The notes below the pieces were generated by a model. That model had not been told where the DNA came from and did not search any database. It saw only the letters and a program-made list of their open reading frames with translations. The translations under genes were made by a program, and so were the position numbers. Shown piece by piece: positions 13,470 to 20,256 of a stretch of DNA of 20,256 bases. The stretch is from positions 1 to 20,256 of IMG/VR virus record IMGVR_UViG_3300009506_000218; one strand, 5' to 3'. The stretch comes from a virus. Position 1 is the stretch's first letter. Each line of letters begins with the position of its first letter.

Positions 13470-15743
13470 ATGGCTGACTATCTGGTAACCACTGATTTCA
13501 AGGCTCATGATATGGTGAGTCCGACCTTGAGGGCAATCGAGGCTCAAAACAATCGCTTCGCTCATCAGACGAAAAGAACATTTAGCCAGGTTTTTAAAGG
13601 CTCCTTTATGGGCACCATGGGAGCCAATCTTGTGACATCTGGACTGAATCAAGTTCGGATGGGTGTCATGAATGTGGTTGAAGAGTACAAGGATTTTGAT
13701 ACCACAATCAACCAGGCGGCGGTCAAGTTTGGAAATATTGATTATGGTTCTGAGAAGTTCAAGGAGATAGGAGCGGTTGCGCGAGAAGTAGGACGTACTA
13801 CTAAATTCACAGCCGGCGATGCGGCTGGCGGATTGATGGCCATGGCCGGCGCTGGTTTTGAAGCGGAGAACGCTTTAAAGCTATTGGCACCAATGGCAAA
13901 CTTCGCAGCGGCTGCAAAGATGGATTTGGCGGAAGCGACCGAGGTTGCCGGCGGAGCTCTAAATGCATTCTCGATGAATTCCAAAGACGCAGCGGTTCAA
14001 TCAAAGAATCTGACCAGGATAGCCGATGTCATGGCGGAAGCAGACCGGATGTCAATGGCATCCATGCAGGGATTGAGTGAGTCTGTGGCTTGGGGTGCAA
14101 CGGACTTTACAACCGCTGGTCAAAGTATTGAGTCATTCATGGCAATCGCTGCCGGTCTCGCAGACGTTAAAAAAACAGGCTCGGTAGCTGGTACTATTCT
14201 GCGAGGTATGGCGGTCGATTTTGCTACTCTTAGTAACAAGGGTAAAAAGTCGATGGAGAAATTAGCAGGTCCAATCGATTGGAAGGGGCCTGTAGATTTC
14301 ATTGATGTACTCAAAAAAATGGAGCCAAGACTCAAAAACTTGAGCGACCTAGAGAAAACAAAAGTACTGTCCAAAATATTTGACCGTCGAGTGGCGAGTG
14401 GTATTTCTGCTATGTTCACGCAAGGTATCGATAAAATTGAGAAGTATCGCGAGAGACTTGAAGACACATCAGGCACGGCAAAAAGAGCAGGAGACCAGCT
14501 TAATCAATCACTGACGTTTAGGGTTATGGCTCTTCAGAATGCTTTCCAGGAAAAGGGTTTCCAGATATTCGAGAAGTTTTTGACCGATGGTCGCGGCGGT
14601 ATCGAGAGTATGATTGAGGCCGTCAACAAATGGGACATCGACCCGATAGCAGATGCACTAAAGCAGATAGCAAAGGCACTTGCTTTTGCGGCTAGACACA
14701 CTGATGATTTGATACGAATTGGTAAAGCCTTTTTAATCATCAAAGGCGCTACGATGGCAATAGATGGAGTTCGATGGCTCCGACAGTTGCCTGGAATAAT
14801 AAGCGGACTAGGGGCCTCTGCCGGGTGGGGTACGTCTTTGGGTGCAGCAATGAGGGGCGGAGGTATGGTACCTAGCGCCATGCCATTCATGCCACCTACA
14901 CCGGCACAAATGGGAGGCGGTGGTCCTGCTCTGGCTATGTCTGCTCCACAATTTAGAGGCAGACACGATAACTTCGGAGCCCCTGTGTCTATTGCCAATG
15001 CTGGAAAACTTTCAATTAGCTCGGTCGCAAATGTGGCTTTTGCCGCTGGTACCGCTGGCGTTATTGGTTATCAATTGGGTGATTTGATTCGCTCTAATTT
15101 TATAGACCCGTTAATAGATGATTATTTCAAGGCGAGGGAAGATTTACAAGCGGCTCAATTCAATCTTAGAAGACAACTTGAAAAGGGTACTATAGATACT
15201 GGTACGGCAGAATCGGAATTAAAGAAACAAGAGAGAATGTTCGGAAAAGCCAGTAGTCCGCTCGCCCTTGGCATGGGCATACTAACAGGAGATACAGCCG
15301 CGATAACTGGTATGTTTAAACAAGCTCAAAACATGAGAGAAATAACGGATGCAATTCGTTCTCAGAAAATAATGAGCGAGATGGAGTCTGGAGGTCCTAC
15401 TCCCACAATAGATAAGTATAAATCAAGCATTGAACAAGCCATGCGTCAAATAGATACTTTGAGGCGCAACGAAAATCTCTGGTACGATAATATGTACTAC
15501 AAGAGTGACAAGGTAATCGAGAATCATGAGGGGAAAATAAAGGAGATGGATAGCCTTTACGAGTCCTACATGAAGCGCCTCGAAGACCTCAACGAAGCTA
15601 CCCGCGAGGCGGCGGCGCAAGGTGGCAGCGCGGTTGTCACTGTACATGTAGAGGGTCCGGGCGCTGGCAATGTTACTACCAAGACATCAACCAAAGGACC
15701 AAAGGCACCGAGCGTTGACGTATCCAAGGGAGGGCCTAACTAA
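13470..15743 (+). CDS. Tail tape measure protein
   Basis: Sets tail length and is threaded through the tube, later helping DNA passage into the cell. At 757 aa, and by the usual ~0.15 nm per residue rule, it would allow a tail of roughly 110 nm. Residues about 70-360 show the conserved tape-measure core (FDTTINQAAVKFGNIDYGS, AREVGRTTKFTAGDAAGGLM, GALNAFSMNSKDA, ARIADV-like helix, QSLTFRVMALQNAFQE). A Gly/Pro/Met-rich linker follows (about 450-490), then a hydrophobic segment at about 513-540 that could span a membrane, a coiled-coil stretch and a Ser/Thr/Lys-rich tail. It starts 3 bases after the frameshift product stop and overlaps the next start as TAATG. Confidence 0.9.
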   Translation: MADYLVTTDFKAHDMVSPTLRAIEAQNNRFAHQTKRTFSQVFKGSFMGTMGANLVTSGLNQVRMGVMNVVEEYKDFDTTINQAAVKFGNIDYGSEKFKEIGAVAREVGRTTKFTAGDAAGGLMAMAGAGFEAENALKLLAPMANFAAAAKMDLAEATEVAGGALNAFSMNSKDAAVQSKNLTRIADVMAEADRMSMASMQGLSESVAWGATDFTTAGQSIESFMAIAAGLADVKKTGSVAGTILRGMAVDFATLSNKGKKSMEKLAGPIDWKGPVDFIDVLKKMEPRLKNLSDLEKTKVLSKIFDRRVASGISAMFTQGIDKIEKYRERLEDTSGTAKRAGDQLNQSLTFRVMALQNAFQEKGFQIFEKFLTDGRGGIESMIEAVNKWDIDPIADALKQIAKALAFAARHTDDLIRIGKAFLIIKGATMAIDGVRWLRQLPGIISGLGASAGWGTSLGAAMRGGGMVPSAMPFMPPTPAQMGGGGPALAMSAPQFRGRHDNFGAPVSIANAGKLSISSVANVAFAAGTAGVIGYQLGDLIRSNFIDPLIDDYFKAREDLQAAQFNLRRQLEKGTIDTGTAESELKKQERMFGKASSPLALGMGILTGDTAAITGMFKQAQNMREITDAIRSQKIMSEMESGGPTPTIDKYKSSIEQAMRQIDTLRRNENLWYDNMYYKSDKVIENHEGKIKEMDSLYESYMKRLEDLNEATREAAAQGGSAVVTVHVEGPGAGNVTTKTSTKGPKAPSVDVSKGGPN

Positions 15744-17062
15744 TGGTTGATATACCTGGATGGAGAACTAGAACTAGTCCAGTAATGACGCTTATTTCTC
15801 CCTTTGGTGAGACCTATACGCCTAAATGGGCGGGTGATTCCATATCCATGACCAAACATGTTCAAAGGGATGGGTTCCCCCTGATTGCTGGCGAGTATGG
15901 AAAAGACCTTGGTGGTACCTCATCAGATTTCAACTCAACTATTTATTTCGATGGTCTGAACTGCGATTTATTTGCGGCTGCATTCGAGGCGGCATGTACT
16001 CAGGTCGGATACTGGCAGATGGTGCACCCAGTCAAGGGATACAAGAGGGTGCTACTTGTAAGTATCAAACAAGACAACGACCCGATTAAGAGCGGAGGGG
16101 TGGTATCTTTCGAGACTGTTTGGTTCCAAGGATTTGAACTTATTGAACTTGGGTATGTGACCAGTTTGGCGGCTTTGGTTGCTGGACTCTCTGATGTATC
16201 GGTCCCTGTAGTTGCCACGGCATTCGATACGAGCCTTTTAATGAACGGCATGGGAGCGGTCCTAGCGGTCGGAGGTATGGCTCAGATTGTCTCACAGATA
16301 ACCTACGCGGCGGTCAATGGGACATCGTGGCTAGTGTCTGTCAGTAGCTCATTTGCTGAAATTGCGAAGGACAAATGGGACAACTCCAATAATGATTTGG
16401 ATGAAGCCATCGCACAGGCTCAAGAGGATGAAGCCAATTTTGACGCGGTCGCTATTTCCACGGCTATGTCTGGGATGCTCATGGCAACGGCTTACGGAAA
16501 TGAGGACACAAACAAGGTCTTGAACAATATGGAAACGGCGGTTGATGGAATGATTGCCGCGCTTCCAAGTGGTACGTTTACTGGTATCTTAGAAATGAAC
16601 CGAGCTTATACCCTCCAGACAGCTATGGAGGGCGCTATAATCGCCGCTTGTTACGGCACATCTTACGGGGTTCGGACAACCCGAAGACAGGCAATAGACG
16701 CCTCCACGCGCTTGACTACCCTATGGGAAAGCATTGTAGAGGCTCTCGATGGAGTAGCAGCGGCTTTTGAGGGAAATAGAGCTGACAGACAGTACTACTC
16801 CCAGACCGAGACCTATGCGACCATTCATAATCTGGTATCGCAAACCAAAAAGATGCTCGGTCAACAGATATACGACCTGGCAATCGAGAAGGTTTTTACC
16901 CTCGAAGAAGACAAAACACCGATACGGATTTGCTTCGAGGAGTTCAAGGAAAAGGGTGAAGACTACATTGATTTGTTTATCGAGTGGAATGAATTAGAGG
17001 GTGACGATATTCTGCTTTTACAGGCAGGCAGGGAAGTGAAAGTGTATGTTGAGGCGGCGTAA
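15743..17062 (+). CDS. Tail/DNA circularisation protein (Mu gpN-like)
   Basis: 439 aa (Mu gpN is 491 aa). The N-terminal ~135 residues match the DNA_circ_N domain: PFGETYTPKWAGDSISMTKHVQRDGFPLIAGEYGKDLGG, then FEAACTQVGYWQMVHPVKGYKRVLLVSIKQDND and SFETVWFQGFEL. The rest is an Ala-rich helical region with NNSNNDLDEAIAQ and a C-terminal basic/acidic segment ending LLLQAGREVKVYVEAA. In Mu the protein is a baseplate/tail component; the 'circularisation' name comes from related Sf6/P22-group annotations. It lies between tape measure and hub, as in Mu. TAATG overlap upstream; the next gene starts on the following base. Confidence 0.85.
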   Translation: MVDIPGWRTRTSPVMTLISPFGETYTPKWAGDSISMTKHVQRDGFPLIAGEYGKDLGGTSSDFNSTIYFDGLNCDLFAAAFEAACTQVGYWQMVHPVKGYKRVLLVSIKQDNDPIKSGGVVSFETVWFQGFELIELGYVTSLAALVAGLSDVSVPVVATAFDTSLLMNGMGAVLAVGGMAQIVSQITYAAVNGTSWLVSVSSSFAEIAKDKWDNSNNDLDEAIAQAQEDEANFDAVAISTAMSGMLMATAYGNEDTNKVLNNMETAVDGMIAALPSGTFTGILEMNRAYTLQTAMEGAIIAACYGTSYGVRTTRRQAIDASTRLTTLWESIVEALDGVAAAFEGNRADRQYYSQTETYATIHNLVSQTKKMLGQQIYDLAIEKVFTLEEDKTPIRICFEEFKEKGEDYIDLFIEWNELEGDDILLLQAGREVKVYVEAA

Positions 17063-18220
17063 TTGACTATAACGGTTCAACAAAAGTACCTCTATGCGCC
17101 AGTTGTAAAGGCGGCGGCGGCGGCGGTGAAAGCCACTCTTGCAACCGAGCTCGCAGCGGCGAAGGCTATGGAGTCGGCTTTTGTTGCCGATGACAAACAC
17201 AAGTTTAGACTTGTGATAAATCACATTCCGGTTGATGAGGTAATCAGCGCTTCTCTAACTTGTTCGATAGACCTTGCCGCTCGTGGATGGTCTGCGGTTG
17301 TACCATTTGACCCCTTGAGACTTGACCGATGGGCATTGTATAAGCCCTATCAGTACCACATAGCCAGCGTTTATCTAGGCGGCAAGCTCATGTGCTTCGG
17401 TCGGTGTTACGGGACTCAACCGTCATTTAACGACTCTGGACGCCATGTCACCTTGACCGGATGGTCTCCAGTGGCGGACGCCCTGGATAGTACTCCATTT
17501 CCTCCATACGAGGGAACGATGGTCAATTTGATGGCATGGACAACTACTCAACTGACACCATTCGGACTTACGGTTAAATGGAATCCGACAAACACATCGA
17601 TAGACAAGCCGTTCAAGCGAGCAACCATTGGTAAGACCGAGAAAATAGGCGAGCATCTGATGGGATTAACCCGCCAGAGAAATTTGCTCATGATGTCCGA
17701 CGAGGGTGGCAATGTCATTTTTCACGAGGTCATGGCCGGGGTTTCTACAATTTTAATCAAAGAGGGTTCCCCACCGTTCAAGGATATGTCATTCAATTTC
17801 GACGGTCGGCAACGCTACGGACTCTACACGGTTCTTTCATCGAGTCCCGGTAGGAACAACAATGCCACGGCTATCGATACTGATATTCCTATGTACCGAC
17901 ACACAACCGTACAGGCAAACGACGCGGATGACGCGGACATGAAAGCTACTGGTACAAGAGAGGCATCCAGGGCGCTTGCGAATGCCTTGACGATACCTTT
18001 ACCAATGCCTACCTGGTACAGCGACCCGGCGTATATCAATCTTTGGGAGCCTAACACACTTGTCAGAATTATCTCTGATTCGCTGTTTATACCGTTACCA
18101 GGTTTTGACTTTTTGGTTCGTAGCGTCGAATATATATTTAGTAAGGATGGAACAAGGGCAGTAGTCAACGTTGTTCCACCTCAAGCCTATACCGGCTTGC
18201 CGATGGTGTTATGGGTGTAG
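17063..18220 (+). CDS. Baseplate hub protein (Mu gpP/gp44-like)
   Basis: Central hub of the baseplate that carries the spike. 385 aa (Mu gp44 is 379 aa). The core begins around residue 49 with FRLVINHIPVDEVISASLTCSIDLAARGWSA and continues with beta-barrel strands (VYLGGKLMCFGRCYGTQPSF, RHVTLTGWSPVADALDST). A helical region around RATIGKTEKIGEHLMGLTRQRN follows, then GLYTVLSSSPGRNN, ASRALANAL and FLVRSVEYIFSKDGTRAVVNVV. It starts with TTG at 17063, the base after the previous stop, with GAGG (17051-17054) 8 bases upstream; no ATG is available nearby. Residues 10-45 form an unusual Ala-rich N-terminal helix encoded partly by a GCG run. Confidence 0.88.
   Translation: MTITVQQKYLYAPVVKAAAAAVKATLATELAAAKAMESAFVADDKHKFRLVINHIPVDEVISASLTCSIDLAARGWSAVVPFDPLRLDRWALYKPYQYHIASVYLGGKLMCFGRCYGTQPSFNDSGRHVTLTGWSPVADALDSTPFPPYEGTMVNLMAWTTTQLTPFGLTVKWNPTNTSIDKPFKRATIGKTEKIGEHLMGLTRQRNLLMMSDEGGNVIFHEVMAGVSTILIKEGSPPFKDMSFNFDGRQRYGLYTVLSSSPGRNNNATAIDTDIPMYRHTTVQANDADDADMKATGTREASRALANALTIPLPMPTWYSDPAYINLWEPNTLVRIISDSLFIPLPGFDFLVRSVEYIFSKDGTRAVVNVVPPQAYTGLPMVLWV
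17111..17126 (+). repeat. GCG trinucleotide run
   Basis: Sixteen bases of perfect GCG repeat encode Ala-Ala-Ala-Ala-Ala within the N-terminal helix of the hub protein. It is a simple in-frame microsatellite that could change in length by whole codons. Confidence 0.85.
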
Positions 18221-18221
18221 A

Positions 18222-18626
18222 ATGGCAGAGATAGGGACAGTACTTGTATCAAGTGTAGGTCCAAACAAAGACCAAATACTACCCGTGCGCCTTTGCAAGT
18301 GTACGATGAGCAGTGATGACGACATCCAAACTATTCAACTAGCGGGCAGTCTCGATGATGCTCCTGTTGTTGGTACTCAACTACTGATATTTGATGTCGG
18401 ACAAGCTTTCAAAATCGGATTTGTTTTGAACGACTTCGTATTACCGGCGGCGGTCATTGGTGAGCAGTGGATTTATTCTTACATTGTTGGCGGAATAACG
18501 ATGGCAACTATAAAATGCAAAGTAGACGGCGGAATAGAGATACTCGGCTTATTGGGATGGGTAACAATTGATGGAATAACTGGACAAGTGAACATCAATA
18601 ATAATCTGACGGTGGATTTATTATGA
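18222..18626 (+). CDS. Short baseplate spike protein (Mu gp45-like)
   Basis: 134 aa, between hub and tip. The N-terminal part looks like an OB-fold (LPVRLCKCTMSSDDDIQTIQLAGSLDDAPVVGTQLLIFDVGQAFKIGFVLNDFV). The rest is short beta strands of the triple-helix spike type (GEQWIYSYIVGG, MATIKCKVDGGIEILG, WVTIDGITGQVNINNNLTVDLL). Mu gp45 (197 aa) has the same two-part plan. ATG 18222 follows the hub stop by one base, so I use it rather than an upstream ATG at 18171 inside the hub gene. It overlaps the next gene as ATGA. Confidence 0.72.
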   Translation: MAEIGTVLVSSVGPNKDQILPVRLCKCTMSSDDDIQTIQLAGSLDDAPVVGTQLLIFDVGQAFKIGFVLNDFVLPAAVIGEQWIYSYIVGGITMATIKCKVDGGIEILGLLGWVTIDGITGQVNINNNLTVDLL

Positions 18627-19009
18627 GCCTTGAACCGATAGCGGTAATTGGATGTGTAATAGAGCATGGTTCGGGCTCAGTGATTACCGGTGGAACATTT
18701 GTTATTACATCCACGCCGAGCACTAAAGTGAAGCCAGGTGGGTTAGGTGCCTACAAAGGAACTACAATAGCATTCACTTTTTCAGGTGGTAGCGGTGGAG
18801 GATGCACTGATGGTACTGTTACTGGTTCTGGGACCATATCGGCAAGCGCTCTAAAAGTTAAAGCCGAAAATCAACTAGTAATAAGAGAGGGTGATATTGG
18901 TACTATGAACTGGACAGGGACCAATCCAAGTCCTCCTCCTACTAATCTAACTGGAACTTCAAACGTGGTTATCTCAAGTGCCGGACAGACAAAGGTAAAA
19001 GCAGCATGA
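18623..19009 (+). CDS. PAAR-like spike-tip candidate
   Basis: 128 aa, Gly/Ser/Thr-rich and beta-rich. It has a PAAR-like rhythm: ITSTPSTKVKPGGLGAYKG, FSGGSGGGCTDGTVTGSGTI, then ALKVKAENQLVIREGDIG, which resembles the 'V..nG.pv.r.GD' signature of PAAR-type tips, and a final SSAGQTKVKA. It sits directly after the short spike gene and is coupled to it and to the next gene by ATGA overlaps, so it is probably the cap of the spike that punctures the outer membrane. It is called from pattern and position; no metal-binding set of histidines is seen. Confidence 0.55.
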   Translation: MSLEPIAVIGCVIEHGSGSVITGGTFVITSTPSTKVKPGGLGAYKGTTIAFTFSGGSGGGCTDGTVTGSGTISASALKVKAENQLVIREGDIGTMNWTGTNPSPPPTNLTGTSNVVISSAGQTKVKAA

Positions 19010-19515
19010 CCAATTTTTACTACAAGATACCTACTGGTTATGTTTGGGATGGTGAGCCTCGAATGTGTATGGTTGATGGAGGCGTTGACTGGGAGGTTAG
19101 AGGTGGTCAACCGGTCATGGATGCAGGTATTGAGAATTGGGCTCTCATTTCTTTGTTCACCGAATCAGACCCTTATTGGTGGGGTAATTATGTTCTCGAT
19201 GGTGAATACAGATTAGGGGACTCCAACTTTGTAGCAATCCTCAAAGACTCCATAACTAGGACGGGATTGATAGACGCTGACAAAGAGGTAAGGCGAGCTC
19301 TCGAATTGATGAAAGAAAAACGAATAGCCTCAGAGATAAAGGCAGAGCTTGCAATTAACGAGCAAGGCGGACTTGATTTAGTAGTGCAAGTATATGGTCC
19401 AGTAAGTACGCTTTTAAATCTGCTCATACAAAAACACGGCCTTAACTGGGTAATGCAAGCGACAGACCCGGCGAATGAAAGGTTAACCGATGAGTATCGC
19501 GGAAACATCTCTTAG
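19006..19515 (+). CDS. Baseplate protein, Mu GP46 family
   Basis: 169 aa (Mu gp46 is 147 aa). The features are typical of the GP46 group: DWEVRGGQPVMDAGIENWALISLFTESDPYWWGNYVLDG, then a helical IDADKEVRRALELMKEKRIASEIKAEL, then strands LDLVVQVYGPVSTLLNLL. In Mu the protein is part of the baseplate wedge next to gp47 (the J protein). ATGA overlap with the tip gene; its last 26 bases overlap the start of the J gene. Confidence 0.82.
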   Translation: MTNFYYKIPTGYVWDGEPRMCMVDGGVDWEVRGGQPVMDAGIENWALISLFTESDPYWWGNYVLDGEYRLGDSNFVAILKDSITRTGLIDADKEVRRALELMKEKRIASEIKAELAINEQGGLDLVVQVYGPVSTLLNLLIQKHGLNWVMQATDPANERLTDEYRGNIS

Positions 19516-20256
19516 TGATTTACAAGACCAATGTCTTGCGAATAAAGAGTCTCAACTGAATCAGACGGTACCTTTGCAACCTCGCGCTTTTTTGCGGGTT
19601 GAATCGGTTGTGAATGCTGGCAGTCTAAAAAGCCTCGAAAAGCGCGCCGTATATGGTCAAAAGCAATGTCTCGCAGCTACTGCTTTAAGAGAGGGACTAC
19701 GGGCGATAGCTAGAGACTATGGCGAAGACATCAACCCAGCGGTCAAGGCAGTGTTTACAGTGGAAGCAGATGCGAGTCCCGGTGATAGCGTATCTGCCGG
19801 GGCAGAGTTAACCTCTGATGATACAGGGGCATATTACATATGTACGACCGGAGGTAGTGAGAGTGGTGGAGTAGTCGAGTTTGTAATAACGGCTTTGATT
19901 GCTGGCGAGGATGCAAACCTTGAAGCAGCGCAGACACTCACATTCACCTCGTCAACCGGTCGTACTGCCACTGTAGATGACTCAGCGGAGATAACCTCAG
20001 TTGATACCTATGGTGAAGATGAAGAAGACCTCGAAGACTTTAGGCGGCGAGTACTTGCTCTCCAAAGGAAGACCAGCGGCGGCGGTAATAATAGTGACTA
20101 TAGGGAATGGGCGGAAGCAGTATCAGGAGTAGCGCGGGCTTTTCCGTACAGTGGCAAGCCGGTAACTTTTCAGGTTACCAGGAGCATCATATCATTCGCG
20201 GCCTCTGACAATTCTATAAATATAGAATTTATAGGATGGGATACAGCCGGATTGGG
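19490..20256 (+). CDS. Baseplate J protein (Mu gp47-like), 3' end outside window
   Basis: Partial gene, cut by the right edge after 255 codons. It starts at ATG 19490 with AAAGG (19478-19482) 7 bases upstream, overlapping the GP46 gene by 26 bases. The N-terminal part shows the J-family order: FLRVESVVNAGSLKSLEKRA, YGQKQCLAATALREGLRAIARDYG, a strand set AVFTVEADASPGDSVSAGAEL with ESGGVVEFVITALIAGEDANL, and TYGEDEEDLEDFRRRVLALQ ... GGGNNSDYREWAEAVSGVARAFPYSG. After that, instead of the usual short PGTV strand, it continues as KPVTFQVTRSIISFAASDNSINIEF, which looks like an inserted beta-module. It forms the wedge that surrounds the hub. Confidence 0.85.
   Translation, partial: MSIAETSLSDLQDQCLANKESQLNQTVPLQPRAFLRVESVVNAGSLKSLEKRAVYGQKQCLAATALREGLRAIARDYGEDINPAVKAVFTVEADASPGDSVSAGAELTSDDTGAYYICTTGGSESGGVVEFVITALIAGEDANLEAAQTLTFTSSTGRTATVDDSAEITSVDTYGEDEEDLEDFRRRVLALQRKTSGGGNNSDYREWAEAVSGVARAFPYSGKPVTFQVTRSIISFAASDNSINIEFIGWDTAGL

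Noticed and set aside
14120-14998. Minus-strand open frames opposite the tape measure gene
   Set aside because: They arise from low-complexity Ala/Gly/Lys codons of the tape measure and contain no credible start or domain.
18171-18221. Longer start for the spike protein
   Set aside because: The 17 added residues (cysteine-rich) are encoded within the conserved end of the hub gene. ATG 18222 begins the recognisable domain.
1-20256. CRISPR arrays, tRNAs, insertion sequences, attachment sites, defence or toxin-antitoxin genes
   Set aside because: No repeated spacer pattern, no cloverleaf-like sequence, no transposase or terminal inverted repeats, and no non-structural genes were found. The operon is structural from end to end.

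Overview
The window is one uninterrupted, co-directional late operon of a tailed bacteriophage or prophage. All genes I can support are on the + strand, and most abut or overlap by 1-26 bases (ATGA or TAATG junctions). The ribosome-binding sites are bacterial (AGGAGG/AAGGAG type). There are no tRNAs, rRNAs, insertion sequences, CRISPR repeats, integrase, repressor or host genes, so the sequence does not identify the host. Composition looks moderate in GC, with an AT-rich 5' end. Both edges cut the phage: the left edge lies in or just after an unidentified upstream gene, and the right edge cuts the baseplate J gene.

Layout. Bases 1-167 are non-coding and AT-rich, with a small hairpin followed by a T run and a perfect 8-bp inverted repeat. 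The head module (168 to about 10.8 kb) follows the gene order of phage lambda (Nu1, A, W, B, C/Nu3, D, E, FI, FII). It has a small terminase, a GpA-type large terminase, a gpW/DUF6148-like joiner, a lambda-type portal, an S49 protease with a probable nested in-frame scaffold, a decoration protein, a gpE-type major capsid protein, two small lysine-rich proteins, and neck/connector proteins. One extra gene, a single-pass membrane protein, sits between portal and protease.

The tail module (10.8-20.3 kb) follows phage Mu order (L, M, 41/42, N, P, 45, 46, 47). It has a contractile sheath, tail tube, tail-assembly chaperone with a probable -1 frameshift extension, tape measure, gpN/DNA-circularisation protein, baseplate hub, short spike, PAAR-like tip candidate, GP46-family baseplate protein and baseplate J (wedge). 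The whole is a mosaic of a lambda-like capsid and a Mu-like contractile tail (myovirus).

How the parts work together: terminase packages DNA through the portal into a procapsid built from the major capsid protein on the scaffold. The S49 protease matures it and the decoration protein is expected to coat it. Connector proteins close the head and join it to a separately built tail. That tail is assembled from the baseplate (hub, spike, GP46, J), with length set by the tape measure and the chaperone, and is then covered by tube and sheath.

Most notable observations: (1) the decoration protein (517 aa against about 110 for lambda gpD) appears to be a gpD-like fold split by about 365 residues of two kinds of tandem repeat; (2) a -1 frameshift in the tail chaperone with a T-run slip site, followed 8 nt later by a possible 10-bp stem; (3) an internal start with a good ribosome-binding site producing the scaffold from the protease gene; (4) the membrane-protein gene inside the head module; (5) baseplate J seems to be interrupted by a foreign module just at the right edge. 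I found no defence system or non-phage accessory system.
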